Origin: Nitrosomonas halophila
GTDB taxonomy: Bacteria; Pseudomonadota; Gammaproteobacteria; Burkholderiales; Nitrosomonadaceae
DNA: 64,000 nt
Reading direction: 5' to 3'
Assembly: GCF_900107165.1 (NCBI RefSeq)
Contig: NZ_FNOY01000005.1
Coordinates: 1 to 64,000 of the forward strand
In this document: piece after piece, positions 39,084 to 48,630 of the stretch
Layout of the letters: every line of letters starts with the position of its first letter
Position numbering within the stretch: the first letter of the stretch is position 1
Translations under genes and position numbers: made by a program
Notes under the pieces: generated by a model
The model's database searches: none
The model's input: the letters and a program-made list of their open reading frames with translations, nothing else
What the model was told of the DNA's origin: nothing

Positions 39084-39247
39084 AAATCTGCCGGAATCAG
39101 GTATGGGTAACTTTCAAGCATCCGTACTTCATCCCAACCATAAACGAACAGACCAAGAATAAACTCATCTTCAATACGGGTTCCACGTATACGCAGCTTG
39201 CTAAACAACGTATCCGGATCCGAAACGATGCGATCTTGCCAGTTCAT
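39080..39247 (-). CDS. DUF433-family small protein (antitoxin-like)
   Basis: 55 residues from ATG at 39247 (AGGA upstream). The sequence DRIVSDPDTLFSKLRIRGTRIEDEFILGLF then GWDEVRMLESYPYLIPADL matches the DUF433 pattern (I-x-G-T-R-I ... I-L-x-x-Y-P-x-L-x-x-x-D), a winged-HTH-like domain found as the antitoxin next to PIN-like DUF5615 toxins. No DUF5615 gene is present. It begins 28 bases after cas7. Confidence 0.8.
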   Translation of the reverse strand: MNWQDRIVSDPDTLFSKLRIRGTRIEDEFILGLFVYGWDEVRMLESYPYLIPADL

Positions 39248-39275
39248 ACCGATACATCCTGAAAATGCTAGAAAC

Positions 39276-40178
39276 TCAAAATCCAGCAATTATTTCTGGC
39301 TCCAATCCAGGTAAGGAATTGATCTCATAACCTCCATCTGGATTTACTGTAAGAGAGCTGTGAACCTTAGCAGAAGAATATTGCCCTGATTTGCAATTAT
39401 GTTTCCACCAAATGAAATTTAATATTTGCATACTCCCTGCTGGACGTGCACTTGATTCATCGTTTTCAAATAATTTAGGCAATATCTTTTTAATAACCAA
39501 TGCATCTTCGTCGCTGAATCCAGTTTTTTCGGCAAGCTGTGGATTCATACTACCGAAAAAGACATAGACACCATGATCTACGCGATGCTTCATTCCCATT
39601 GTATCGGAACCACGTTTACTACCGTCGCCTTCGCCACTTACACTCTTGGTAATTTGAGTGCTGGTGATGTCAATAGGCTCCAGGCTAAATGCAGATTGCA
39701 CAGTCACGGGTCCACGGATTCCAATTGAAATTCCGGTATCACCTTCTCCGTCGCTGCCATCCTCTTTCTTTTTGCCTTTCTTTTTGGAAAGTGCGAAAAG
39801 TTGCCCGAAAGTACGAACATCAATCCACTCCGAACAAGTAAGATTGACGGTTTCGCCCGCTCCTAATGTTTTTCCAATGGAATTGAAGAATTTCTCAGCT
39901 CTGTCGCGCAGGCTTGTTGCACCATCAACTTTCCGGTCATCGGATTGAACAAACACAGCCTGGCCTTTTGCCTCTGCTTTTCCTTCTTTTCCACCTAGTT
40001 TTACGAATCGTTCAACCAAACGGTCACGAATTTTCCGCTTGATGCAGACATCGGTAATCTCCCCAAAGTTCTCATAACTGGTGCGTGGACGGTTACTGTT
40101 AAGCGGATCACCATTCGGATTTGCATTTTTAACGCGGAGAATTACGGCGAAATCGATCTTATTTTGCAGCGTATTCAT
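39276..40178 (-). CDS. cas7: Type I-C Cascade backbone protein Cas7 (Csd2)
   Basis: Backbone subunit that coats the crRNA. 300 residues; starts NKIDFAVILRVKNANPNGDPL, with FGEITDVCIKRKIRD, the thumb-like variable region and ISIGIRGPVTVQSAFS, IDITSTQITKS, MGMKHRVDHGVYV typical of Csd2. Follows cas8c after 21 bases. Confidence 0.97.
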   Translation of the reverse strand: MNTLQNKIDFAVILRVKNANPNGDPLNSNRPRTSYENFGEITDVCIKRKIRDRLVERFVKLGGKEGKAEAKGQAVFVQSDDRKVDGATSLRDRAEKFFNSIGKTLGAGETVNLTCSEWIDVRTFGQLFALSKKKGKKKEDGSDGEGDTGISIGIRGPVTVQSAFSLEPIDITSTQITKSVSGEGDGSKRGSDTMGMKHRVDHGVYVFFGSMNPQLAEKTGFSDEDALVIKKILPKLFENDESSARPAGSMQILNFIWWKHNCKSGQYSSAKVHSSLTVNPDGGYEINSLPGLEPEIIAGF

Positions 40179-40199
40179 ATTGTGATCTCCTTGGGTCAG

Positions 40200-42086
40200 T
40201 TAGTTGTCATTATTGATGCTATCGTTATCAGATGCAGAACCATCTGTTTTGTCTTGTTTTGGTAGGTTTAGCAATAAGCGCTGACAGTGGTAGCCCAGTA
40301 GGAATTCACCGGAAAGTTTTCGATCACTCACAAATTCATCCCTTTCAAAATTTGCGACGACCTCATCGAGTAGCATTTCCATATTATGCAAAAAAGCAGG
40401 ACTTTTTGCCCGTAGGCGTGTTCTGTAAGGCGTAAGTGCGAGCTCTATAGTTCGCCACGTACTGTTGGGCCGATCTGCAAATCGTTGCATCAGCTTGGCG
40501 GCAGTCGTGTCGCGCTTCTCACCGCTAACATATAACGCTCGATCTTCAATATGCTCTGCAATGGACAATAGTCGTCCATAAAGATAATCCCTTGATGTTC
40601 TGTCGTTTTCCAATACCATTTGATATCCCCTTTTTTTGCAAGAACCTTTAAACAGGGCACAAGCAATGCCCAGAATTTTTTCCCATTCCCACTGCCTTCC
40701 ATTTTTATCTTTTTCAAAGGAAACACGATTGCTGGTTCTGCGGATAACCGATTCAACCAAATCTCGTGGCAGCGCTTGCCCATCAATGATGCAGGGCAAC
40801 ATCCTCTCCACTGTAGCTTTGCGCAAACTATCGTCGAGACGGCGACCGTAAGCAGCTTCGGCAATGTCCCGCGGAGCAGGTGCACCGATGAACTTTGAAT
40901 CTTTGCCAAAGTTTTGCGGCCATGCGTATTGTTCATGCCAATTTTTAACACGATTCAAGAAATCAGAGCTTTTCAGTTCACGGTAAAATGTAATCGCCAT
41001 TCGCCCTGGTGTGGCTGAATCCAAACCCATGACGACAATATCATCCGTGGGATTCAACTTAGCGCTATAACCTGCAATCGCTTTACGCAAACGAATCGCA
41101 AAGGCTTGACCTATGTCGCCGACATCCGGTTGTTCAATTTCTGCAGCTTCGTGAGCAGAGCCTTCAATACCGAGTATGAGTGATAGAGAATCCTTGAAGG
41201 GATCGGGTACCGGCTTTCCTGCAATCGACCAAGTCACGATTACCAAATCGCCACTACGATATGCTTGCCGCCCAATCAACCAGCGCAACGCATTATGCGC
41301 TTTCAGGCTGACTTCGTAGCCTACACTGCAAGTTTGCTTTTCATAATCTTTCTTAGTATCAGTAAATCTTCCTTTGAAGGTGTAACCATTAAAATCATTT
41401 GCAGAAATTAGTTTTGCGCCATCATCTGATCCTCGAAGAAATCTTGGATGATTCTGGCATAAACGTGTAAATTCCCCGGTTATCATGCAAAAACCAGTTT
41501 TACTATTTTGCGATCGATCAAAAGCTATCCATGCCATAATCAAATCGCTATCTTCCCAAGTGCCGGAAACAGGGTTTCCCGCATATTCCACTCGCCAACG
41601 CACAAATACTTTTGAATCGCTGACTTTTGTCTTCTTACCTTTGGCATCTTCAGTTGTTATAGGGAAAATTTGCTCGTTGCATAGATCTTTCCAAAGTCGC
41701 TTACTTCTTATATATGCCAAGATGGCTGATATTTTTGGGTGCGTATTTTCAGATCTACACCATTTCGCTAATTGTTGTTCGTATTCCTCAAATCTTTCTG
41801 AACTTATTTCTGGATAATCAGCGGCGCAGTAACTTATCTCCTCACAAAGGGGATGCGGCGCAGCTCCAGCAGTTCTGCCTGCGGAGGATTCTGTGACGGG
41901 AATAAGTGTTGAAGCTTCCGTTCTACCAAGTGTTCTTGCTCGGCGGAAACTCCCTCGTTCGTCAATGATGATTTCAACATGGGCTCTTTTTACTAAATGA
42001 GATAAAGGCCAAAGCTTCTCGGCTGGCACATCCATTGTGCTCTCACACTGCTCATAGGTCTCATAGAGTTTCTGAATCCAGCTCAT
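40200..42086 (-). CDS. cas8c: Type I-C large subunit Cas8c (Csd1)
   Basis: Large subunit for PAM recognition. 628 residues. SWIQKLYETYEQC at the start, the AWIAFDRSQNSKTGFCMITGE region, VGYEVSLKAHNALRWLIGRQ, VVMGLDSATPGRMAITFYREL and, near the C terminus, AFLHNMEMLLDEV and LSGEFLLGYHCQRL are Csd1 hallmarks. In known systems an internal start yields the small subunit Cas11c; not testable by eye. One base after cas5. Confidence 0.96.
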   Translation of the reverse strand: MSWIQKLYETYEQCESTMDVPAEKLWPLSHLVKRAHVEIIIDERGSFRRARTLGRTEASTLIPVTESSAGRTAGAAPHPLCEEISYCAADYPEISSERFEEYEQQLAKWCRSENTHPKISAILAYIRSKRLWKDLCNEQIFPITTEDAKGKKTKVSDSKVFVRWRVEYAGNPVSGTWEDSDLIMAWIAFDRSQNSKTGFCMITGEFTRLCQNHPRFLRGSDDGAKLISANDFNGYTFKGRFTDTKKDYEKQTCSVGYEVSLKAHNALRWLIGRQAYRSGDLVIVTWSIAGKPVPDPFKDSLSLILGIEGSAHEAAEIEQPDVGDIGQAFAIRLRKAIAGYSAKLNPTDDIVVMGLDSATPGRMAITFYRELKSSDFLNRVKNWHEQYAWPQNFGKDSKFIGAPAPRDIAEAAYGRRLDDSLRKATVERMLPCIIDGQALPRDLVESVIRRTSNRVSFEKDKNGRQWEWEKILGIACALFKGSCKKRGYQMVLENDRTSRDYLYGRLLSIAEHIEDRALYVSGEKRDTTAAKLMQRFADRPNSTWRTIELALTPYRTRLRAKSPAFLHNMEMLLDEVVANFERDEFVSDRKLSGEFLLGYHCQRLLLNLPKQDKTDGSASDNDSINNDN

Positions 42087-42087
42087 A

Positions 42088-42804
42088 TCAAACCTCTAGC
42101 CGGGCTATTTCAGTTTCAACGTCGAGCAGATTGCGATCTTTTGAGAACGTTTTTTTGCTCATATCGCGAACGAATTTTTTCACCGAGCAATCTTGTGGGC
42201 GCTCAAACACGATTTTCCCATTGATCATCGTTGGGCGGGTAAATCGGGCATGAAGTCTGTCCTCACCGATTTCATCCGGGTAGTCAAAACCGTGAAACAT
42301 CAAGCCAAAAGCTATCTCGCCTTCACCCTCGTAAGGGCTGGTTCCTGAACCGAATTTGCATGGTTCGACATACCCTTGGCAATCTCGCGTTCCTAGAAAA
42401 ATATCCTGCCGCCCGCCACGATCCAACATGCGTTTGGCGACAATGTGATGTTTGGCTTCATTCTGATCATCAGCCAATTCAGGGCGATACTCATTCCACT
42501 CAAAATGCGCACGCACCTGATATTCCACATCAGCCAGAAAAGTGTAAATAGCCAAAGTGTTTCCTCCGCTCATCTGTAAAGGTTTGGTTCCTTTTGTTTG
42601 CGTGCGGATTCGCTTCATTACCCGCACTTCATCAATGACCCAGATAAATGTTGGCTTCCAGTAAATGGACTTGGCAATGCCTTTAAGCGCCTCGTAGGTG
42701 GGAACTTGATAAGAACATTTCTCACCACCGATACGGGTCAGTGGATCGGTAAACAGGGCATGCCGTCCCCAGACTTTAAATTCAACGCTGTTTCGTTCAA
42801 GCAT
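42088..42804 (-). CDS. cas5c: Type I-C crRNA-processing endonuclease Cas5c
   Basis: In type I-C this protein replaces Cas6 and cuts the repeat hairpin. 238 residues. N terminus VEFKVWGRHALFTDPLTRIGGEKCSYQVPTYEALKGIAKSIYWKPTF is diagnostic; CFLGTRDC-like region and YVEPCKFG, FGLMFHGFDYPDE follow. Overlaps the cas3 stop by 8 bases and precedes cas8c. Confidence 0.96.
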   Translation of the reverse strand: MLERNSVEFKVWGRHALFTDPLTRIGGEKCSYQVPTYEALKGIAKSIYWKPTFIWVIDEVRVMKRIRTQTKGTKPLQMSGGNTLAIYTFLADVEYQVRAHFEWNEYRPELADDQNEAKHHIVAKRMLDRGGRQDIFLGTRDCQGYVEPCKFGSGTSPYEGEGEIAFGLMFHGFDYPDEIGEDRLHARFTRPTMINGKIVFERPQDCSVKKFVRDMSKKTFSKDRNLLDVETEIARLEV

Positions 42805-45250
42805 TCAGTACCTCCATATTTCTCACGGGTGTTTCACTTAGGCCATACTCATCACTGTAATAACGGTAATCAAGATACAGAATGCCCGTTCCTTCTTGTA
42901 TTTCTTTGACAGCATTTTCTTTCTCTAATCGTTCTAAAACATTTGGGAATATGTTGACGGTAAATTGCTGCGCACGGCGTAGCATGTCGAACTCTTTGTC
43001 AGGTAGATAGGCTGCGCAAAGATCAGCGACGATAGCTTGTCCCTCCTTGCCATGCTGGACAATGACGCCGCGCGTCGGCGCATCAATAGCCCTGAAAGCT
43101 TTTGCTGCTGACATAAAAGATTGGCGCAGGTAGATATTGGGCGCTTGACCTGCTCGCTTATTATGCTCAGATACCGCCACTGAATTGCTGGATAGCAAGT
43201 TAAGCAGGGTGTCGTCGTGCCCGATGGATTTGGCTGAAAGCGGATAATCCATTTCATTCTGCCGATCAAAAAAGTAGTACATGTAATAACGCTTCATTGC
43301 TTCAAGACCAATTCGGTCATTACCAAATAGCGTTGGATCGCCCTCATATTCGTCCAGTACGCGTTCGGTCTTCTCTCGTCCAACACGAATATCTTCCAGC
43401 AAGTCTAAATTTTCATCTTTTGGGTTGATAACCTGAACATACCCCATTTCTGTGCGACCATTCCGATTGCATCGCCCTGCTGCTTGGGCGATTGAATCCA
43501 ATCCCGCCGTATAGCGAATGACCGCACTGAAATCGACATCTACCCCGGCTTCGATTAGTTGAGTGCTACAGCAAAGTGTAGGTAATTTTTTCTCTAGCCT
43601 ATCTCGAATCTCACTCAGAATTGCTCTTCGATGTGCCGGGCACATGTTTGTGCTCAGATGGTAAACCGGCATGCTATTGACCTCTTTGCACAAACGGTAC
43701 AGGGTTTGCGCAGCATTTTTGGTATTAACGATTACCAAGCAACTTCCTGTGCGATGCGCCTCTCCCAAAGCAAGTGTCGCAATTTCATCATTCGACCAAC
43801 CTCCGGGTTTTCTGCGGTTAATTACTTCGACTCGCTTCAGATCATCGAACAGTCTTTTTATATCCGGCATCAGTTCATTACCCGCTGGTATTCTGAGCGC
43901 GCCTTTCTTCGATTCGACCTGATGAAGAAGTGGCTGAGTAGCAGTACACAAGACGACCGTGCTTCCGCACTGTTCAACCAAGAAATTGATGGCGTTATTA
44001 AACAGATGAACGCAGTTTATTGGCAGCGTTTGAATTTCATCGAATATTAGTACGGCATTCGCTAATTGATGCATCCGCCGTGCGCCGCGCGTTCCAGCAC
44101 CAAAGAGCGCCTCCAAGAGTTGCACACTTGTGGTATAGACAACCGGCGCATCCCAGTTTTCAGCCAGAATTTTCCCGCGCCAACTTTGTTCTTCTGGGGT
44201 GAGGTTAGAATGGTGTTCGAGAACCACGCTGCTTGGTTTTGTTCCTTTGGGTTCCAAAATACTCCTTGCGACTTCAGCATTCTGGTCAATGATGGAAGTA
44301 AACGGGATGACATAAATCACTCGATCCATCTTGTGTTTCTTCGCGTGATGCAATGCAAAACGCAGACTGGCAAGAGTCTTGCCTCCGCCCGTTGGAACGG
44401 TCAGGGTATAAATTCCTTTATCGCGGGATGCGGCATTATGGCAATGACTGGAAATATCGCAACGGAGAGGATCAATTGGCTTGCTAGGCTTCAGTTCTGC
44501 AAGGTACTTTTCTATCCGATCACACAAGATATACCATTCCGAATACAGACCATGCATTCTTAACTTTGCTGCTTTGGGATTCTCGGAATCGGCGGAATCA
44601 ATGCGATCAGCATCAATTAAACAGCTGAATAGAAATCGAACCAATAAACCAATCTGCAATTGAGCCACTACACTTTTATCATCCTTGATTGGTGCCGCCT
44701 GTACAATCTTTGCGAGGGCTATTCGCATCGCCTGGAGTATGTTCGGGTTACTGACGAGCTTTTTAGCGCGAGAAAGGATTGAAACATCCGCTTTGGCTAG
44801 CACTTCTTGTAGGTGAGTACGTTCGTTGCTCTTCCTCATTCGCTTTCCGTATACATTTTCGCCAAGGCTGTTCGTATCAGACGACAGGCAATCAATCGCA
44901 CCTGAATGATGGGATGCAATACATAATGACAAGATTTGACCGACGATTGCTCCTAATTCCCCTTGCTTTGATAACTCACGCCAAACAAGCTGAGCACCTG
45001 CTGTCGAGTGATCTATCTTTCCTTTTTTGCCTTGTGAATCAACATAATCATCTTCATCTTCGTTAATAAGCCCGATAGCTGACTGAATATAGGTTTGGAA
45101 TTCATCACTATATTTGCCCAAATCATGTAACAACCCAATTAACTCTCCCTGTTCATCCAAACTTATTTTGGCGGCAAACCTTTTGGCTTTATCAGCCACG
45201 CCTATTAAATGTTGTTCCAGCGTATGATTTTTATGCGCTATATATGCCAT
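42797..45250 (-). CDS. cas3: CRISPR-associated helicase-nuclease Cas3
   Basis: Effector that unwinds and degrades target DNA. 817 residues: N-terminal HD nuclease (His14, His42-Asp43 in GLLHDLGKY), then SF2 helicase with TVPTGGGKTLASL (Walker A, near 290), ADVIFDEIQ-type motif (LIFDEIQ near 400), VLCTATQP, and QLIEAGVDVDF in the C-terminal helicase domain with AAGRCNRNGR. Complete, no frameshift seen. First gene of the cas operon; the start is 288 bases from a WYL regulator remnant. Confidence 0.97.
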   Translation of the reverse strand: MAYIAHKNHTLEQHLIGVADKAKRFAAKISLDEQGELIGLLHDLGKYSDEFQTYIQSAIGLINEDEDDYVDSQGKKGKIDHSTAGAQLVWRELSKQGELGAIVGQILSLCIASHHSGAIDCLSSDTNSLGENVYGKRMRKSNERTHLQEVLAKADVSILSRAKKLVSNPNILQAMRIALAKIVQAAPIKDDKSVVAQLQIGLLVRFLFSCLIDADRIDSADSENPKAAKLRMHGLYSEWYILCDRIEKYLAELKPSKPIDPLRCDISSHCHNAASRDKGIYTLTVPTGGGKTLASLRFALHHAKKHKMDRVIYVIPFTSIIDQNAEVARSILEPKGTKPSSVVLEHHSNLTPEEQSWRGKILAENWDAPVVYTTSVQLLEALFGAGTRGARRMHQLANAVLIFDEIQTLPINCVHLFNNAINFLVEQCGSTVVLCTATQPLLHQVESKKGALRIPAGNELMPDIKRLFDDLKRVEVINRRKPGGWSNDEIATLALGEAHRTGSCLVIVNTKNAAQTLYRLCKEVNSMPVYHLSTNMCPAHRRAILSEIRDRLEKKLPTLCCSTQLIEAGVDVDFSAVIRYTAGLDSIAQAAGRCNRNGRTEMGYVQVINPKDENLDLLEDIRVGREKTERVLDEYEGDPTLFGNDRIGLEAMKRYYMYYFFDRQNEMDYPLSAKSIGHDDTLLNLLSSNSVAVSEHNKRAGQAPNIYLRQSFMSAAKAFRAIDAPTRGVIVQHGKEGQAIVADLCAAYLPDKEFDMLRRAQQFTVNIFPNVLERLEKENAVKEIQEGTGILYLDYRYYSDEYGLSETPVRNMEVLNA

Positions 45251-45311
45251 ATTGTCTCCATATCAACCTTATAGCTCATTACTTCAAGTAATTAACCACA
45301 CGCCCAAAAGA

Positions 45312-45538
45312 TCAGAACCTGATCCAGCAATATTTCTCCAGTGCTGCACATAACTGTTTGATGACTTCCTGCCAGTGCTGAATAAGAACCCGCACGGTTC
45401 AACATTCGCTTCTTCAATCATTTGCTTGCTCATGGCGGTCGAGCACTTGAATCTTTTCTCAAGCTGCCATCTTGTAACGGGAGAGTGTGTGGAGAAGAAT
45501 ATTTGCTGTAATTGGTAACTGCACTGCAGGCGATCCAT
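45312..45538 (-). pseudogene. Remnant of a WYL/DeoR-type regulator upstream of cas3
   Basis: From an ATG at 45538 the frame reads MDRLQCSYQLQQIFFSTHSP then TRWQLEKRFKCSTAMSKQMI, the winged HTH of WYL-family regulators. It then loses similarity, but a different frame reads QEVIKQLCAALEKY close to the 45312 stop, like the usual C-terminal end of such proteins. The whole middle (WYL domain) is missing. This indicates a decayed gene with an internal deletion and frameshift. Confidence 0.7.
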
Positions 45539-45876
45539 TTTGATTATGCCGTTTGTCTCCTATCATTCCAGCATAACCAGTTCTGGATCAAAATAAGCGT
45601 GACACCGGGTTTTATCCTTTAATTCGCGATCAATAGTGCGCAAGCGCACCCCTTCCCTTCGCCAACTGCCAGCGCCGTCTTTGCGCACGTAGCCCGGGTG
45701 CACTTGTGCACCGGCTTGCTGATGATAGCCAGGTGTATTTGACAGTGCGGCCATACAGGAATTTGAACGAATCTGATCATGCCGTGGTACGCGAATGCAT
45801 CCTGTGTGTGCCGAGCCGGTAGCATAGTGCCGGCTGGCGCCACCTCGTATCTCCCCACAGTGGGGGACAGGACAAA
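45539..45876. other. Intergenic region between the regulator remnant and sucrose synthase
   Basis: No convincing gene. A 63-codon minus-strand frame (45563-45754) ends RELKDKTRCHAYFDPELVML but has no recognised relative. A REP-like palindrome GGTGCACTTGTGCACC is at 45697-45712, and a short hairpin CTCCCCACAGTGGGG lies near 45850-45864, close to the sucrose-synthase stop. Confidence 0.5.
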
Positions 45877-48255
45877 CTATACGTCTTTTGTCAGTTTGTT
45901 TGCCAGCGGCCGGAACTGAAGATGGTAGAACATGTTGAGGTAACGATCCATTTCCTCACGATCGAACCCGCTGACAAATTTCCAGAAGCCGTAAATGCGT
46001 GACAGTGTCATCATGCGTTCCGCATACAGCTTCCAGGTGTAGCGGCTGGCTACGCGATCAAGCGCGCCATGCGAAATGCGTTCCCATTCCCCGGGGTTTT
46101 CCTGGCTGCGTTCGAGGAAATCGGCGATCAGGTCTGCAGATTCGGCACCTTCTGTCGGGTCGATGTGAAAGCCGGAGCGATTATGCTGGATGATTTCCAG
46201 CGGCCCGCCATAGCGGGTGGCAAAAGTCGGCAAACCGGATGCCATGGCTTCGATGATCGTCAAGCCGAATGCTTCAAACAATGCCGGTTGCACGAATATG
46301 CCGCGCTGGTCGGCAATGTGACGGTAGAGCTCACCGGCCAGGTTTTTATCCAGACGCATGCCCAGCCAGCGCACCTGCTGGTCGAGTCCGAATTCATCCA
46401 TCAATTGATGCATGCGGTGGATTTGTTCCTGCTCTTCATGGTCGGAAGATTGCTGCGGGTCGATTTTCCCGCCCACCACGACCAGATTGGCAAGTGAACG
46501 CAGCCGTTGCGAAGTGCCATACCACTCCACCAGGCCGGTGATGTTCTTGATCCGGTCCAGGCGCGCCATGGTAAAAATCAACGGTTTGTCGGGATCCCGC
46601 AATGCGCCCCGCGCCGGAAAGCACGCGTCATCGCCAAAAATCATGGAATCGATTTCCGGGATCAGGCTGCGCAAGCGCCGGTCCTGGTCGGTGTAGGCGA
46701 AATAGACATCGGCATTCGCCCCCGGCGAGACAATATTGAATTTCGGGTCGAACAAATCGATACCATTGACCACGCGATAAAGGCCCGGCATGGAAAAGGC
46801 CCGGTAACTCTCGTACTGGCCTTCTGCTTCCCGAGTTCCGGCAATTTCCTGATAGGTGCTGGTCACGATGAAGTCGGCGGCGTTCATTGCCAGCAAGTCG
46901 GCGGTGTATTGGCAGGAAAAATGATATTTTTCCTCATTCTCCTGCCAGTAGAGGTCCGAATGCAGGTATTTGGTCTTCTCGAGTGCATGGGCAATATTGC
47001 ATTGCGTCACACCCAGCCGCTTGCTCAGCAAGGTGGCCACCAGATTGCCATCCGAATAATTGCCAATGATCAGATCGGGACGGCCGCCCAATTCGGCCAA
47101 CGCCTCCCGCTCGACATCCCGCGCGAAATCTTCCAGATGTGGCCAGATTTCGAAGCGCGAAATCCAGTGAGGAATGATTTCTCCATTGCTCTTGTGAAAT
47201 GGGACACGCAGAATCCAGGTATTCTCGCAGCCGCTGACTTTTTCCAGGCGCTGGTTGCAGGTGGTATCGCCAGCATCGGGTATCAAACGGCTGACAATCA
47301 ATATCTTGGGCTGCACATGCACGCCTTGCAACAGCAGGCGATCGTGCATTTCCTTCTCCAACGCCCGGACCTGGTCGAGAATGTATACGACCTGGCCGCC
47401 GGTATCCGGCAGGCCAAGCACGTTGTCCTGCCCGAAATAACCATGCGGGGACAGAATCAACAACCGTGAAATCATCGGTATCCGCGCCAGAAAGGCCTCG
47501 AGCGCAGCCGGAGAAGGCGCCTCCAGAATATCCATCAGCATATTCATGGTTTCGCTCACTCTGGCTGCATCATGCCCCCAGCCCGGCGCAAACCCGAACC
47601 GGTTCATTTCCTGCTCCAGCTCAGACCATGGCGCCGCGCTATCGTGTTTTTCCAGCGTTTCCAGTGCCTGGCGCAACTGGCCGCGAATGGTATAAGTATC
47701 GCGCGAATTGCTAGTGAACATCAGTTGCTGGCCATCAATCGCATGCACCCCGAGGAAATGCAATAACTTCTCGCCTCCCTTTTCAATCCGGGTGAACATT
47801 TCACTGGATAGTTGCCGGTTAAGAAAGATAACGCCCTGTCCAATCGAGCGGGTTTCCTTCAATTTAGGAAATCCGCGCCCAAATGGATCGAAATCGATTT
47901 CCAGCACCGACTCGGCGCATACACCCTTGACAACTGTTTCTTTAAAACGGAGAAATTCGCTGACTGTTATTTTTTCCGGATAAAGATAATCCTGATGAAT
48001 GCGCACGAATACCCATTCGGCGACATCGGGGCGCAGCACAAAATACGCCCAGGGGGAACAGAATACCCCCTCCTGCAAACGATGCACAAAGTTATAGAGC
48101 GCATCCGAGCGGTCAAATGCTTTTTCCATCAGCTGTATTTCGTGCCGCAGATCGGATTGCAATAGCAAGGTACGGTTCAGTGCAAAATAACGCCGCAACA
48201 AGGTGTAGACAACGTCGCGGTTTTGTTGGGTATAGGTGATCAGCGCATCAATCAT
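45877..48255 (-). CDS. Sucrose synthase
   Basis: Reversible transfer between sucrose/UDP (or ADP) and NDP-glucose/fructose. 792 residues, normal length. N-terminal region typical of sucrose synthases, then LILSPHGYFGQDNVLGLPDTGGQVVYILDQVRALE, IGNYSDGNLVATLLSKRLGVTQCNIAHALEKTKY, and GT4 domain with EAFGLTIIEAMASGLPTFATRYGG (E-x7-E). Good Shine-Dalgarno (CAGGAGG) before ATG at 48255. Downstream of the sucrose-phosphate synthase gene, with an inserted repeat between them. Serves sucrose turnover in the cytosol. Confidence 0.96.
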   Translation of the reverse strand: MIDALITYTQQNRDVVYTLLRRYFALNRTLLLQSDLRHEIQLMEKAFDRSDALYNFVHRLQEGVFCSPWAYFVLRPDVAEWVFVRIHQDYLYPEKITVSEFLRFKETVVKGVCAESVLEIDFDPFGRGFPKLKETRSIGQGVIFLNRQLSSEMFTRIEKGGEKLLHFLGVHAIDGQQLMFTSNSRDTYTIRGQLRQALETLEKHDSAAPWSELEQEMNRFGFAPGWGHDAARVSETMNMLMDILEAPSPAALEAFLARIPMISRLLILSPHGYFGQDNVLGLPDTGGQVVYILDQVRALEKEMHDRLLLQGVHVQPKILIVSRLIPDAGDTTCNQRLEKVSGCENTWILRVPFHKSNGEIIPHWISRFEIWPHLEDFARDVEREALAELGGRPDLIIGNYSDGNLVATLLSKRLGVTQCNIAHALEKTKYLHSDLYWQENEEKYHFSCQYTADLLAMNAADFIVTSTYQEIAGTREAEGQYESYRAFSMPGLYRVVNGIDLFDPKFNIVSPGANADVYFAYTDQDRRLRSLIPEIDSMIFGDDACFPARGALRDPDKPLIFTMARLDRIKNITGLVEWYGTSQRLRSLANLVVVGGKIDPQQSSDHEEQEQIHRMHQLMDEFGLDQQVRWLGMRLDKNLAGELYRHIADQRGIFVQPALFEAFGLTIIEAMASGLPTFATRYGGPLEIIQHNRSGFHIDPTEGAESADLIADFLERSQENPGEWERISHGALDRVASRYTWKLYAERMMTLSRIYGFWKFVSGFDREEMDRYLNMFYHLQFRPLANKLTKDV

Positions 48256-48469
48256 GGTAAGGTCCTCCTGGTTCTATCACTGGTTATCAAAGTGAAACAG
48301 GCTTTTTTCGGTTTGCGCAGGAAGAGACGCCCTGGCGGGCATCCCGAATCAATCAGGCATTCGCCCCGGGGAACGAAAGAGTGAGACAGCCGTTGCTGCA
48401 GCCATCCCTGCCGGCTGATTGCAGGCGCCCAAGCGCAGCGCTCAATTCAGCGCTTCACCGGCGCAACCC
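48256..48469. other. Spacer between the sucrose genes
   Basis: No gene seen. GC-rich, holding the sucrose-synthase ribosome site and ending in the family C element. Confidence 0.5.
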
Positions 48470-48630
48470 AATCGGCCGGGGATAGCGATCGTAGCAAGGG
48501 CGAAGCTGGCTAAGCGGGATTTTTCGATCCTTTGAGGCGAATAGTTGTTCTATTCAACGAAAAGGATCGAAAAATATAGCCTGGCAGGTTCGTCCGCAGT
48601 AGATCAGTCTAATCTCGGACGGCCTCCTAG
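48470..48630. repeat. MITE-like dispersed repeat, family C, copy 1
   Basis: About 160 bp, strongly similar to 57813-57975. The right end (GGCCTCCTAG) is intact, the left end is worn. The centre is a perfect 15 bp-arm hairpin (48519-48533 with 48561-48575, ATTTTTCGATCCTTT) enclosing a smaller GAATAG/CTATTC hairpin. The terminal CTAG supplies the TAG stop of the sucrose-phosphate synthase gene (48627-48629). Confidence 0.88.

Noticed and set aside
29423-45712. GGTGCACTTGTGCACC palindromes as a possible regulator site
   Set aside because: Only two copies, far apart and not near clear promoters; more likely a small REP-type repeat.
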